From: Ruminococcus flavefaciens
GTDB lineage: Bacteria; Bacillota; Clostridia; Oscillospirales; Ruminococcaceae
Length of the DNA: 64,000 bases
Assembly (NCBI GenBank): GCA_004554385.1
Contig: SFMO01000193.1
Span: 6,660-70,659, forward strand
Reading direction: 5' to 3'
The notes below the pieces were generated by a model. That model was not told where the DNA came from and searched no databases. It saw only the letters and a list, made by a program, of their open reading frames with translations. A program made the translations under genes and the position numbers. This document shows positions 1 through 7,616 of the stretch, in pieces. Within the stretch, counting starts at the first letter, position 1; each line of letters begins with the position of its first letter.

Positions 1-1
1 G

Positions 2-1075
2 ATAGCATACATCTTCAATATTATAATGAAATTCTTCGAGAAGCACTACTTTCCCAAAAGCAATTCACGGGCTGCCGCTCTGACCAGACGTCCTGTATGC
101 ATGGTATGTGCTTTTGCCATCGCAATAGCCATGATAATACTTGTAATGTATATCATCATACCAGAAATAGCATCGGCTTTCGGAGTGCTGTATGACGAGA
201 TACCGCCTGCATTCACCTCCGCAAAGGATTTCGTCATGGGCAAGCTCAATGAATACCCCGAGATACAGGAGCAGATAAGCACCGTCGAATTCGACTGGGC
301 TAATATCGCCGAAAAGGCTTCAAAGATACTCACCTCGGGACTTGCAGGTATACTCAGTTCAGCAATGGGCATAATAGGAGGACTCACCTCTGCTGTTACG
401 AACCTGGTTCTCGGAATCATATTCGCAATATATCTCCTTCTCCGCAAGGATAAGCTCTTCCGCGACGGAAACCGTATCAGAAAGGCTTGCTTCAGTGAGG
501 AGTTCAACGAGAAATTCTCCCGTGTATTCCACACGGCAAATGAGACCTTTCAGAGCTTCTTTGTTGGACAGTTCGTTGAGGCTATAATCCTCGGCACTCT
601 CTGCTTCATCGGCATGAAGATACTGAAGCTCCCCTACGCGGCAATGTCGGGAACACTTGTTGGAGTTACCGCATTCATACCCATTGTCGGAGCCTTCTTC
701 GGCGCAGGCATAAGCGCATTCATCATCCTCACGGAAAGCCCCATGCAGGCTCTGATATTCCTTATATTCCTTATCATACTTCAGCAGTTCGAGGGCAATA
801 TCATCTACCCCAAGGTAGTTGGCGGCACTGTGGGACTTCCAAGTATATGGACTCTCGCCGCAGTTACCTTAGGCGGCGGACTCTTCGGAATTTTCGGTAT
901 GATACTGGGTGTTCCCCTTGCAGGCACTCTGTATAAGCTGAGCTTCCATGCTCTTGAAAAAAAGGAATCAGAGCTGGGGATAGCTACCCCCGATGACAAA
1001 AAGCAGGCGAAGCTGCCCAAGCCGCAAAAAACTGCCAACCCCCAGAAGCCTAAAAAAGTAAGCAGAAAGAAGTAA
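2..1075 (+). CDS. AI-2E/PerM-family transporter, 5' end outside window
   Basis: Polytopic membrane protein of the AI-2E exporter/PerM family (UPF0118). The reading frame is open to the left edge: codons from base 2 read IAYIFNII and then the ATG at 26. No ribosome binding site precedes that ATG, and the segment EKHYFPKS normally lies inside this family, so the true start is upstream of the window. Visible features are a membrane segment after TRRPVCM, an amphipathic region, then a hydrophobic block of several helices (GTLVGVTAFIPIVGAFFGAG is the family's conserved loop) and a basic Lys/Pro-rich tail. Substrate is unknown; family members have been linked to autoinducer export and to Na+/H+ antiport. 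It runs in the same direction as the PFL locus but is separated from it by about 290 bases that contain a promoter. Confidence 0.88.
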   Translation: MAYIFNIIMKFFEKHYFPKSNSRAAALTRRPVCMVCAFAIAIAMIILVMYIIIPEIASAFGVLYDEIPPAFTSAKDFVMGKLNEYPEIQEQISTVEFDWANIAEKASKILTSGLAGILSSAMGIIGGLTSAVTNLVLGIIFAIYLLLRKDKLFRDGNRIRKACFSEEFNEKFSRVFHTANETFQSFFVGQFVEAIILGTLCFIGMKILKLPYAAMSGTLVGVTAFIPIVGAFFGAGISAFIILTESPMQALIFLIFLIILQQFEGNIIYPKVVGGTVGLPSIWTLAAVTLGGGLFGIFGMILGVPLAGTLYKLSFHALEKKESELGIATPDDKKQAKLPKPQKTANPQKPKKVSRKK

Positions 1076-1300
1076 GTAGTGAGTAGTGTATTCTCTCACT
1101 TAGTTCTAAGCTCTAAGTTCTATCTAATGCACAAATAAGCCAAACAAGTTCACACATTTTTGATACCAACCATTTCGGCATGAGCTGAATCTTCCAATTC
1201 TCCGCAAAAAATAATATGCCGCCTCAGGGGACGGCGCTGAATTTGTAATCTGATAAAACGAAAAAAGGCGAATTTCAGTTGCCTTGCGTTAATAGGCAGA
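1076..1300. other. Intergenic region with a short degenerate TTAGTTCTAAGCTC repeat
   Basis: No gene is seen here. Bases 1095-1125 hold an imperfect repeat (CTTAGTTCTAAGCTCTAAGTTC) of the same type as sequences near 6470 and 23565. The remainder up to the pfl promoter has no coding pattern that I can support. Confidence 0.5.
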
Positions 1301-1329
1301 TTGACAAAATTTAAACAATGTGGTAATAT
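1301..1329 (+). promoter_or_regulatory. Sigma-A-type promoter of the pfl locus
   Basis: TTGACA at 1301-1306 and TAATAT at 1324-1329 are 17 bases apart, with TG one base upstream of the -10 (extended -10). The predicted start leaves a short leader of about 25 bases before the AAAGGAG ribosome binding site of the formate acetyltransferase gene. Confidence 0.75.
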
Positions 1330-1361
1330 TATCTTAGATCATTGTAAAGGAGTAATGTGTT

Positions 1362-3464
1362 ATGATCAATACATGGCAAAAGGAATGGGACGGCTTTACA
1401 GAGGGCAGATGGAGTCATACTTCTGTAAACGTCAGAGATTTTATCAAGAAGAATTACACTCCTTATGAGGGCGACGAAAGCTTCCTCGCACCCCCTACGG
1501 ATGCAACGAAAAAACTGTGGGACAAGGTGATGGACCTCTCGCGTCAGGAGCGCGAAGCAGGCGGAGTCCTTGACATGGACACAAAGATCATATCAACTAT
1601 CACTTCACACGGCGCAGGCTACCTCGATAAGGATCTGGAGCAGATCGTAGGTCTCCAGACAGACAAGCCCTTCAAGCGCTCATTACAGCCCTTCGGCGGA
1701 ATCCGTATGGCTCAGCAGGCTTGCAAGGAGTACGGCTATGAAGTCGATCCCGAGGTAGTCGAGATATTCACCAAGTACAGAAAAACTCACAATCAGGGCG
1801 TTTTCGACGCATACACTCCCGAGATGAGACTTGCACGTCATTCGGCTATACTCACAGGTCTCCCCGACGCTTACGGCAGAGGCCGTATCATCGGCGACTA
1901 TAGACGTGTAGCTCTCTACGGCGTTGACCTTCTCATTGAGGACAAGAAGCATCAGATAGATACCTCCCTCGTGAGAATGACTTCAAAGAACATCCGTCTC
2001 CGCGAGGAGCTGGCAGAGCAGGTCCGCGCTCTTCAGGACCTCAAAAAGCTGGGCGAGATATACGGCTTCGACATCTCAAAGCCTGCTTCTAACGCAAAGG
2101 AAGCCGTTCAGTGGCTATACTTCGGCTATCTTGCCGCTGTCAAGGAGCAGAACGGCGCAGCTATGTCCCTGGGACGTACCTCCACCTTCCTCGATATATT
2201 CATTCAGCGTGACCTGGACCGCGGTATCCTTACAGAGGAACAGGCTCAGGAACTCATCGACCACTTCATAATGAAGCTCCGTATCGTCAAGTTTGCTCGT
2301 ACTCCCGAGTACAACGAGCTCTTCTCAGGCGACCCCACATGGATAACAGAGTCCATCGGCGGCGTTGATGTTGACGGTCACCACCTCGTTACAAAGAACA
2401 GCTTCCGTTATCTCCATACTCTCGAAAACCTGGGAACAGCTCCCGAGCCGAATATGACTATCCTCTGGTCAACAAAGCTCCCGAGAAAGTTCAAGGAGTA
2501 CTGCGCTAAGATTTCCATCAAGACCTCCTCTATCCAGTACGAGAACGACGATATGATGAGAGTTGTCCACGGCGACGACTATGCTATCGCATGCTGCGTA
2601 TCCTCCATGAGAGTTGGCAAGGAAATGCAGTTCTTCGGCGCAAGAGCTAACCTGGCAAAGTGCCTGCTCTACGCTATAAACGGCGGTGTGGACGAGCGTC
2701 TCGGCTTACAGGTAGGTCCTAAGTACCGACCTGTGGACAGCGAGTATCTCGACTTCGATGACGTATGGGAAAAGTACATGGATATGATGGAGTGGCTGGC
2801 AGGTCTCTATGTCAACACCCTCAACGTTATCCACTATATGCACGACAAGTACAGCTATGAGAGACTGCAAATGGCTCTCCACGACAGAGACGTAAAGCGC
2901 TATTTTGCAACAGGTATCGCAGGTCTTTCCGTTGTGGCAGACTCTCTCTCAGCTATCAAGTACGCTAAGGTAAAGCCTATCCGCAAGGATATCGAAATAA
3001 AGGACAAGGCAGGCAACGTAACAGGCGTTGCAAAGAATGTAGTCGTTGACTATGAGATAGAGGGAGATTTCCCGAAGTACGGCAACAACGATGACAGAGT
3101 TGACCAGCTTGCTGTAACAGTAGTCCGCAAGTTCATGGACTGCATCAGAAAGCACCACACCTACCGTGACGGTGTGCCTACAATGTCCATACTCACTATC
3201 ACATCAAACGTAGTTTACGGCAAAAAGACAGGCAACACTCCTGACGGCAGAAAGCAGGGCGTGCCCCTTGCTCCGGGAGCTAACCCGATGCACGGCAGAG
3301 ATACTCACGGTGCTGTAGCTTCACTTTCATCTGTAGCTAAGCTCCCATTCAGACACGCACAGGATGGTATCTCCAACACCTTCTCCATCGTTCCTAACGC
3401 TCTCGGCAAGGACATGGAGGTATTCGCAGGAGACCTTGACCTGGACAAGCTCAGAGGAGAATAA
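1362..3464 (+). CDS. pflB: Pyruvate formate-lyase catalytic core lacking its glycyl-radical domain
   Basis: Formate C-acetyltransferase: pyruvate plus CoA to acetyl-CoA plus formate, a cytoplasmic glycyl-radical enzyme of mixed-acid fermentation. The 700-residue product carries the catalytic Cys pair (IACCVS, C411-C412) and the conserved C-terminal [14 protein letters not shown]. It stops just after that, whereas ordinary PFL runs about 50-60 residues further through the Gly-radical loop RVSGYA. That missing part is encoded separately at 3727-3966. The stop is followed at once by a small gene (ATG at 3466) whose ribosome site AGAGGAG lies inside this gene's end. Start: ATG after AAAGGAG. No PFL-activase gene is adjacent. 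A sequencing frameshift is unlikely because both downstream pieces have their own start and ribosome binding site. Confidence 0.95.
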   Translation: MINTWQKEWDGFTEGRWSHTSVNVRDFIKKNYTPYEGDESFLAPPTDATKKLWDKVMDLSRQEREAGGVLDMDTKIISTITSHGAGYLDKDLEQIVGLQTDKPFKRSLQPFGGIRMAQQACKEYGYEVDPEVVEIFTKYRKTHNQGVFDAYTPEMRLARHSAILTGLPDAYGRGRIIGDYRRVALYGVDLLIEDKKHQIDTSLVRMTSKNIRLREELAEQVRALQDLKKLGEIYGFDISKPASNAKEAVQWLYFGYLAAVKEQNGAAMSLGRTSTFLDIFIQRDLDRGILTEEQAQELIDHFIMKLRIVKFARTPEYNELFSGDPTWITESIGGVDVDGHHLVTKNSFRYLHTLENLGTAPEPNMTILWSTKLPRKFKEYCAKISIKTSSIQYENDDMMRVVHGDDYAIACCVSSMRVGKEMQFFGARANLAKCLLYAINGGVDERLGLQVGPKYRPVDSEYLDFDDVWEKYMDMMEWLAGLYVNTLNVIHYMHDKYSYERLQMALHDRDVKRYFATGIAGLSVVADSLSAIKYAKVKPIRKDIEIKDKAGNVTGVAKNVVVDYEIEGDFPKYGNNDDRVDQLAVTVVRKFMDCIRKHHTYRDGVPTMSILTITSNVVYGKKTGNTPDGRKQGVPLAPGANPMHGRDTHGAVASLSSVAKLPFRHAQDGISNTFSIVPNALGKDMEVFAGDLDLDKLRGE

Positions 3465-3465
3465 T

Positions 3466-3672
3466 ATGGATAATCCCGTAAATGCAAACTCCCCCGAGGA
3501 GCTTGCTGACCTCATAGACCGGCTCATGTCACAGGGAAGCGGTCATGTAAATATAATCTCAGGCGAAAACGGCACAGAGCTGAAGGTTGACACGGTGAAA
3601 AGCACCGATATGTGCGGCACTAAGGGTGCCTGCTGTCAGCCTACAGAAAACGCCATCGACGAAGAAGAATAA
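3466..3672 (+). CDS. Small Cys-rich protein related to the N-terminal part of the PFL radical domain
   Basis: A 68-residue product, not assigned to a family I know. It starts one base after the pflB stop and is therefore probably translationally coupled. Its first 30 residues (PEELADLIDRLMSQGSGHVN) resemble the start of the next gene ([20 protein letters not shown]), which is the entry segment of the PFL radical domain. It lacks the Gly-radical loop: instead the tail has CGTKGACCQPTEN and an acidic end. I infer that it is a diverged duplicate of the radical-domain segment. A structural, regulatory or metal-binding role is possible; nothing in the sequence shows an activity. Confidence 0.72.
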   Translation: MDNPVNANSPEELADLIDRLMSQGSGHVNIISGENGTELKVDTVKSTDMCGTKGACCQPTENAIDEEE

Positions 3673-3674
3673 AC

Positions 3675-3700
3675 ACAGGGACGCCGCAGACAGTCCCTGT
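3675..3700 (+). promoter_or_regulatory. Intercistronic hairpin inside the pfl transcript
   Basis: ACAGGGAC at 3675-3682 pairs perfectly with GTCCCTGT at 3693-3700 across a 10-base loop, with no U-tract. It lies between the stop of the Cys-rich gene and the ribosome site of the radical-domain gene. It could be a processing or stabilising stem that sets the level of the radical-domain message independently. Confidence 0.55.
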
Positions 3701-3726
3701 ACATACTGATTAAGGAGGATTCTAAT

Positions 3727-3966
3727 ATGGATAACCAGAAACAAGTTGACAATCTTATCGAGCTTCTTGACGGATACGTTGAAAAAGGCGGTCATCACCT
3801 CAACGTAAACGTTTTCACACGTGAAACTCTCCTTGACGCTCAGGCTCACCCCGAGAAATACCCACAGCTCACAGTAAGAGTTTCGGGCTATGCAGTAAAC
3901 TTCGTAAAGCTGACTAAAGAGCAGCAGGACGATGTTATCTCAAGAACATTCCACTCAAGTCTCTGA
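3727..3966 (+). CDS. Stand-alone glycyl-radical domain of pyruvate formate-lyase (GrcA-like)
   Basis: A 79-residue protein equal to the C-terminal end of [29 protein letters not shown], then the radical loop RVSGYAV with Gly54, ending with the PFL tail [14 protein letters not shown]. It has its own strong ribosome site (AAGGAGG, 8 bases before the ATG). In ordinary PFL this segment is fused to the core; a free version is known as GrcA/YfiD, which replaces the damaged C-terminus of PFL after oxygen cleavage. Here the adjacent core has no radical domain of its own, so this protein should be the obligatory radical carrier, activated by a radical-SAM activase that is not in the window. The stop codon lies within a 38-base direct repeat. 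Confidence 0.9.
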   Translation: MDNQKQVDNLIELLDGYVEKGGHHLNVNVFTRETLLDAQAHPEKYPQLTVRVSGYAVNFVKLTKEQQDDVISRTFHSSL

Positions 3967-4154
3967 CGAGCTGTACCAGCTCGACCGTTTCCACGCTGTC
4001 ACTCGCAAGCTCGTTTACTTCACATTAATACGGCGCTATAAGTTCACTCACGGAAACATTTTCAGAACTTTTCAATTAAGTCTCTGACAAGCTGTACCAG
4101 CTCGACCGTTTCCACACGGAAACTCTTCTCAGGACTTTACACTTACACTTCTGA
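3957..4154 (+). repeat. Degenerate tandem units after the PFL radical-domain gene
   Basis: A 38-base sequence beginning AAGTCTCTGAC at 3957-3994, which includes the last codons of the radical-domain gene, recurs at 4078-4115 with one mismatch. Each copy contains the small stem GAGCTG/CAGCTC (one base changed in the second copy) and CGACCGTTTCCAC. The flanks also match: an ACGGAAAC element is followed by a variant of the gene's final codons and a TGA near 4061-4087 and again near 4120-4154. The part CCACGCTGTCACTCGCAAGC links it to the dispersed repeat near 58.8 and 63 kb. Confidence 0.7.
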
Positions 4155-4162
4155 TAAACATG

Positions 4163-4197
4163 AAAGAGGCTGTACCTTTTATGGTACAGCCTCTTTT
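4163..4197. terminator. Bidirectional terminator between the pfl locus and the CAP-dockerin gene
   Basis: AAAGAGGCTGTACC (4163-4176) and GGTACAGCCTCTTT (4183-4196) form a perfect 14-bp stem with a 6-base loop. A and T runs flank it on either side, so it can serve both converging transcription units. Confidence 0.88.
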
Positions 4198-4201
4198 CGT
4201 T

Positions 4202-4966
4202 TTATTTAGTGGCATCATTTGCATATTTGGAAAGTATCATCGAAGCGTCCACCGCATCGACATTCCCGTTGGAATTCATATCCGCCGCAGCCTTCTGAGC
4301 TGAACTCAGACGAGAGCCGCGTCCCGAAGAAACATTGGCATACTCCGTAAGGACTACAGAGGCATCAACGGCATTTATCGACCTGTCGCCGTTTGCATCG
4401 CCCTTGCCCAGGGGAGCATTGTTGCTGTCGCTCTGTGACTTTGGATAATCAGTATACGTCACAGGCGAATCCATAAAGAGCTGTACCCAGTGAGCATAGC
4501 CGCCGTTGTTATAATATCCGACGCCGATGTATTTGAATTGAGCATTGAGCATATTATTTCTGTGGCCCTCCGAATTTATCCAACCTTCCATAACGCTTTC
4601 GGGAGTAGGATAGCCTGCTGCGATATTCTCCCCTCCCCAGCTCCAGTTGAGCCCTGCGTCTTCAATGGCGGAAAAGCCTTTCCTGCCGTCGGGACGGGTA
4701 TGGTCGAACTTGTCTGCTATTTCCCTTGCACGGACAGAAGCAGCCTTATTCATGGAAACAAGCGCCTTCAGAGGCTGTCTGCCGTTTTTTGCTCGGTATT
4801 CGTTGACCAGCTTCACGACCTGCTCTGCATAAAGGTCGGCATCAGAAGCCGTGACCACTGTATCACCCAGGTCTATATCAATATCAGGGGCAGCAAAAGA
4901 CACCATCGGCATAACTGCCGACAGAGCAAGAGCCAATGAAATTACAGACGCCAAAAGCTTTTTCAT
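4202..4966 (-). CDS. Secreted CAP (SCP/PR1) domain protein with C-terminal dockerin
   Basis: A 254-residue exported protein. Start: the ATG at 4966 (MKKLLASV), 8 bases after GGAG; an in-frame GTG three codons earlier is too close to that site. A signal peptide (about 1-25, ending VSFA) is followed by a CAP domain (about 44-165) with the family motifs HTRPDG, GENIAAGY and GHRNNML. Then come two dockerin-type repeats, GDANGDRSINAVDASVVL and DMNSNGNVDAVDASMIL, each a Ca-binding loop plus helix. Dockerins bind cohesins, so the protein should sit on a cellulosome scaffold or the cell surface. The biochemical role of bacterial CAP domains is poorly known. It is monocistronic, with its own promoter and a shared terminator. 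Confidence 0.88.
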   Translation of the reverse strand: MKKLLASVISLALALSAVMPMVSFAAPDIDIDLGDTVVTASDADLYAEQVVKLVNEYRAKNGRQPLKALVSMNKAASVRAREIADKFDHTRPDGRKGFSAIEDAGLNWSWGGENIAAGYPTPESVMEGWINSEGHRNNMLNAQFKYIGVGYYNNGGYAHWVQLFMDSPVTYTDYPKSQSDSNNAPLGKGDANGDRSINAVDASVVLTEYANVSSGRGSRLSSAQKAAADMNSNGNVDAVDASMILSKYANDATK

Positions 4967-5089
4967 AAAAACCACTCCGTTTCTGCATATTTCCCCCTAA
5001 AACCATGCATATCTCTTTTATATTTTCAAGCCGTAAGAAAAACAGCGAAGCCGACAATAATATACATATTGTTTATCGACTTCTAATTC

Positions 5090-5118
5090 ATTATAGCACA
5101 AATCGGGCGCAAAGTCAA
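5090..5118 (-). promoter_or_regulatory. Promoter of the CAP-dockerin gene
   Basis: Read on the minus strand: TTGACT (5118-5113), 17-base spacer, TATAAT (5095-5090). It leaves a leader of about 115 bases before the ATG. Confidence 0.75.
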
Positions 5119-5182
5119 CACAATGCACAAAAATCCGCATAATTCACAGCGAGAAGAACCTCCGATTCAGCACAATAAACAA

Positions 5183-5212
5183 AGAGAGTTGTACCATATA
5201 GTACAACTCTCT
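5183..5212 (-). terminator. Terminator of rplJL
   Basis: AGAGAGTTGTAC and GTACAACTCTCT make a 12-bp stem with a 6-base loop. On the minus strand it is followed by TTTGTTTATT, just downstream of the rplL stop. Confidence 0.8.
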
Positions 5213-5237
5213 GTAGAATATACGATTCGTAATAAAA

Positions 5238-5612
5238 TTACTTGATCTCGATTGTAGCGCCAGCCTCTTCAAACTTAGCCTTGAGCTCGTTAGCCTCAGC
5301 CTCAGAAACGCCTTCCTTGATAGCCTTAGGAGCAGCCTCAACGATCTCCTTAGCCTCCTTGAGGCCAAGACCGAGAACTTCCTTAGCAACCTTGATAACG
5401 CCCATCTTAGCGTCGCCGAAGGAAGTAAGGATTACGTCGAACTCTGTCTTAGCAGCAGCAGCGCCGCCAGCAGCACCGCCTGCAGCAGGAGCAGCAGCGA
5501 TAGCAGCTGTTACACCGAATTCCTCCTGGATAGCGTCTACGAGCTCAGAAAGCTCAAGAACGGAAAGAGTCTTGATATCTTCAACAAATTTTGTGATCTT
5601 CTCAGAAGCCAT
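5238..5612 (-). CDS. rplL: 50S ribosomal protein L7/L12
   Basis: Stalk protein of the large ribosomal subunit that recruits translational GTPases. The 124-residue product starts at MASEKITKF (ATG at 5612, AAGGAG upstream); the frame extends further upstream but without a start signal. It has the usual three parts: an N-terminal dimerisation helix ([18 protein letters not shown]), an Ala/Gly-rich hinge ([14 protein letters not shown]), and the C-terminal domain with [16 protein letters not shown]. It lies about 100 bases downstream of rplJ, the usual gene order, and the pair ends at a strong terminator. Confidence 0.97.
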   Translation of the reverse strand: MASEKITKFVEDIKTLSVLELSELVDAIQEEFGVTAAIAAAPAAGGAAGGAAAAKTEFDVILTSFGDAKMGVIKVAKEVLGLGLKEAKEIVEAAPKAIKEGVSEAEANELKAKFEEAGATIEIK

Positions 5613-5711
5613 GATAATAATCTCCTTTTTAATAGTATTTGCCCTTATGGGCTGTAATTTTAAGCTGCGGAGCATGTCTCCGCAAATGTGTAATGGAAGT
5701 TCAAGCGGCGA

Positions 5712-6227
5712 TTAAGCAGCTTCTTCCTCCTTCTTCTTGTCTGCAACTGCGTTGAGTGTAGCAGCCAGCTTCTGGAGTGGGCCCTGGAGAGAGCCAACGA
5801 GCTGTGCAAGAAGAGTATCCTTTGAAGGGATCTTGGAAAGAGCGGTAACTCCTGCCTGATCGTAAACCTCACCCTCAACATAACCAGCCTTGAGATTGAA
5901 CTTCTCATCGCCGGCCTGCTCAGCGAACTTACCAAGGATTCTTGCGGGAGCAGTCTGATCGTCGTTAGAAACAGCGAGAGCAGTTGTTCCGTTGAGAGCC
6001 TCTTCAAAGCCCTCGATTCCGCATTCCTTGAAAGCACGGAGAAGCATTGTGTTCTTCTCTACAAAGTAGTGAACGCCAGCCTCACGAAGCTCCTTTCTGA
6101 GCTTGGTATCCTCTTCAACAGTGATACCCTTGTAATCAACGAGAACGCCTGAAACGGAGTTCTTGATGATCTCGGTGAGCTTCTCGACCTTTGCCTTCTT
6201 TGCTTCGAGTACTGCATTGCTTGGCAT
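5712..6227 (-). CDS. rplJ: 50S ribosomal protein L10
   Basis: L10 anchors the L7/L12 dimers to 23S rRNA. The 171-residue product has the expected N-terminal globular domain (ITVEEDTKLRKELREAGV, NTMLLRAF, NGTTALAVS) and a C-terminal helical tail for L7/L12 binding. Ribosome site GGAGGTG precedes the ATG at 6227. The gene pair stands alone: rplK and rplA, often directly upstream, are absent. The upstream leader contains a terminator-like hairpin, consistent with autogenous control by L10 as known for other Firmicutes. Confidence 0.97.
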   Translation of the reverse strand: MPSNAVLEAKKAKVEKLTEIIKNSVSGVLVDYKGITVEEDTKLRKELREAGVHYFVEKNTMLLRAFKECGIEGFEEALNGTTALAVSNDDQTAPARILGKFAEQAGDEKFNLKAGYVEGEVYDQAGVTALSKIPSKDTLLAQLVGSLQGPLQKLAATLNAVADKKKEEEAA

Positions 6228-6402
6228 AGTGTGTATTCACCTCCGAATGAATTTTCATCGTATTCAGAGAGCAATAAAAAAGCCCATTCCGACAGCGCAG
6301 AATGGACAATGATAATTCTATCAATTGCTATTCCTCGGCGGGACTTACTGAGCGCAAGGCTCTGCCAGCTGTCTTTAGAATACGATACTGTTATTTCACA
6401 GC
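6228..6402 (-). promoter_or_regulatory. Candidate L10 leader RNA with intrinsic attenuator
   Basis: From the predicted start near 6402 to the rplJ ATG there is a roughly 175-base untranslated leader. At 6276-6307 (minus strand) GTCCATTC pairs with GAATGGGC, one T-G pair included, and six T follow, which is an intrinsic terminator about 50 bases before the ribosome site. Firmicute rplJ leaders are known to bind L10(L7/L12)4 and to attenuate transcription. I infer the same here from position and architecture; the binding-site consensus itself was not matched. Confidence 0.7.
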
Positions 6403-6408
6403 TTGATT

Positions 6409-6437
6409 ATTATACCATATTAATTTATGTTTGTCAA
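6409..6437 (-). promoter_or_regulatory. Strong promoter of rplJL
   Basis: Minus strand: TTGACA (6437-6432), 17-base spacer ending TGG, TATAAT (6414-6409). Both hexamers are perfect consensus and there is an extended -10. Confidence 0.88.
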
Positions 6438-6464
6438 GTACTTTCTGAAAATTTCTTTAGAACT

Positions 6465-6620
6465 CAGAGCTAAGAGCTTAGAATTCAGAACTAAGTTTGT
6501 AGGGGGCGGCGTTCAGTCATTTGCGCACCGTAATATACATCATCATCACCTTCGGGCGTCCCTACAGGGGTCATCGGTACAACGACTATTATAATCTCAA
6601 ATTTGTCCGCAGAGCGGACA
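6465..6620. repeat. Intergenic repeats: degenerate AGCTCTTAG units and small palindromes
   Basis: Bases 6468-6495 are built from variants of AACTCAGAGCTAAGAGCTTAG. A GTAGGGGGCGGCG segment follows, and TGTCCGC-AGA-GCGGACA forms a small stem near 6606-6622. Similar material occurs at 1095 and 23.45-23.6 kb. There is no coding signal. Confidence 0.5.
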
Positions 6621-6635
6621 CAACAATTACGAATT

Positions 6636-6660
6636 AAAAGGGGCGGATAATATCCGCCCC
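6636..6660 (-). terminator. Terminator of the transketolase genes
   Basis: A perfect palindrome at 6640-6660 (arms GGGGCGGATA and TATCCGCCCC) is followed on the minus strand by TTTTAATT. It lies seven bases beyond the stop of the transketolase C-terminal gene. Confidence 0.8.
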
Positions 6661-6666
6661 TACATA

Positions 6667-7611
6667 TTACTTTTTAAGGTTTGCCTTTACTGTCTTTACA
6701 ATGTTCTCAGCTGAGAGACCAAACTCCTTGAGAAGGTCAACAGCAGGACCTGAGTGACCGAACTCGTCGTTCACACCGATCTTGATAACAGGAACAGGAC
6801 AGCACTCTGTAACAGTCTCTGCAACAGCAGAACCAAGTCCGCCGATAACGCTGTGCTCCTCAGCAGTAACGATAAGACCTGTCTCCTTTGCGCACTTGCA
6901 GATAAGCTCCTTATCGAGAGGCTTGATAGTGTGGATATTGACTACTCTTGCGGAGATACCCTCAGCTTCAAGAGCCTTTGCAGCCTCTACAGCCTCATTT
7001 ACCATAAGACCTGTAGCAACGATAGTAACGTCCTTACCGTCCTTCATAACGACACCCTTGCCAAGCTCGAACTTGTAGCTTGCAGCATCATTGATAACGG
7101 GTACAGCAAGTCTGCCGAAACGCATATATACAGGACCGTTGAAGTCGAGAGCAGCCTTTACAGCAGCCTTTGCCTCAACATCGTCGCAGGGATTGATGAT
7201 AGTCATGCCCGGGATTGTTCTCATAAGAGCAATATCCTCGTTGCACTGATGTGTAGCTCCGTCCTCACCTACTGAGATACCTGCATGTGTAGCGCCGATC
7301 TTTACATTGAGGTGTGGGTAGCCGATAGAGTTTCTTACGATCTCGAAAGCTCTGCCTGCTGCGAACATAGCGAATGTGCTTGCGAATGGTATCTTTCCGC
7401 ATGTTGCAAGACCGGCAGCAACGCCCATCATGTTAGCCTCTGCGATACCGCAGTCGAAGAAGCGGTCGGGATAAGCCTTCTTGAAGATACCTGTCTTTGT
7501 AGCAGCAGCAAGGTCTGCATCGAGAACTACTAAGTCCTTATATTCCTCGGCAAGCTCCTTAAGAGCCTCGCCGTAGCTTTCTCTGGTAGCCTTTTTGATA
7601 ACATCTGCCAT
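6667..7611 (-). CDS. Transketolase, C-terminal (pyrimidine-binding and C-) subunit
   Basis: The second half of a split transketolase, 314 residues. It holds the pyrimidine-binding domain (DLAAATKTGIFKKAYPDRFFDCGIAEANMMGVAAGLA, where the Glu of GIAEANM activates thiamine diphosphate; HQCNEDIALMR) and the C-terminal domain. Together with the upstream gene it should form the cytoplasmic enzyme of the non-oxidative pentose phosphate pathway, which is important in bacteria growing on plant polysaccharides. The ATG at 7611 follows GGAGGA by 8 bases, and that site overlaps the end of the N-terminal subunit gene, giving coupled translation. The split two-gene form is common in Firmicutes. Confidence 0.93.
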   Translation of the reverse strand: MADVIKKATRESYGEALKELAEEYKDLVVLDADLAAATKTGIFKKAYPDRFFDCGIAEANMMGVAAGLATCGKIPFASTFAMFAAGRAFEIVRNSIGYPHLNVKIGATHAGISVGEDGATHQCNEDIALMRTIPGMTIINPCDDVEAKAAVKAALDFNGPVYMRFGRLAVPVINDAASYKFELGKGVVMKDGKDVTIVATGLMVNEAVEAAKALEAEGISARVVNIHTIKPLDKELICKCAKETGLIVTAEEHSVIGGLGSAVAETVTECCPVPVIKIGVNDEFGHSGPAVDLLKEFGLSAENIVKTVKANLKK

Positions 7612-7616
7612 GGTAA

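Noticed and set aside
3364..3672. A longer 102-residue frame starting inside pflB
   Set aside because: The first 34 codons overlap pflB in another frame and have no ribosome site; the ATG at 3466 with AGAGGAG is the real start.
3440..3730. Frameshift or sequencing error splitting a normal PFL gene
   Set aside because: More than 250 bases separate core and radical domain; the middle gene has a different tail, and both downstream genes have their own start and ribosome site. A single indel cannot restore a normal PFL.
4490..4939. A 149-codon frame opposite the CAP-dockerin gene
   Set aside because: Antisense shadow of a gene with clear signal peptide, CAP and dockerin motifs; no ribosome site.
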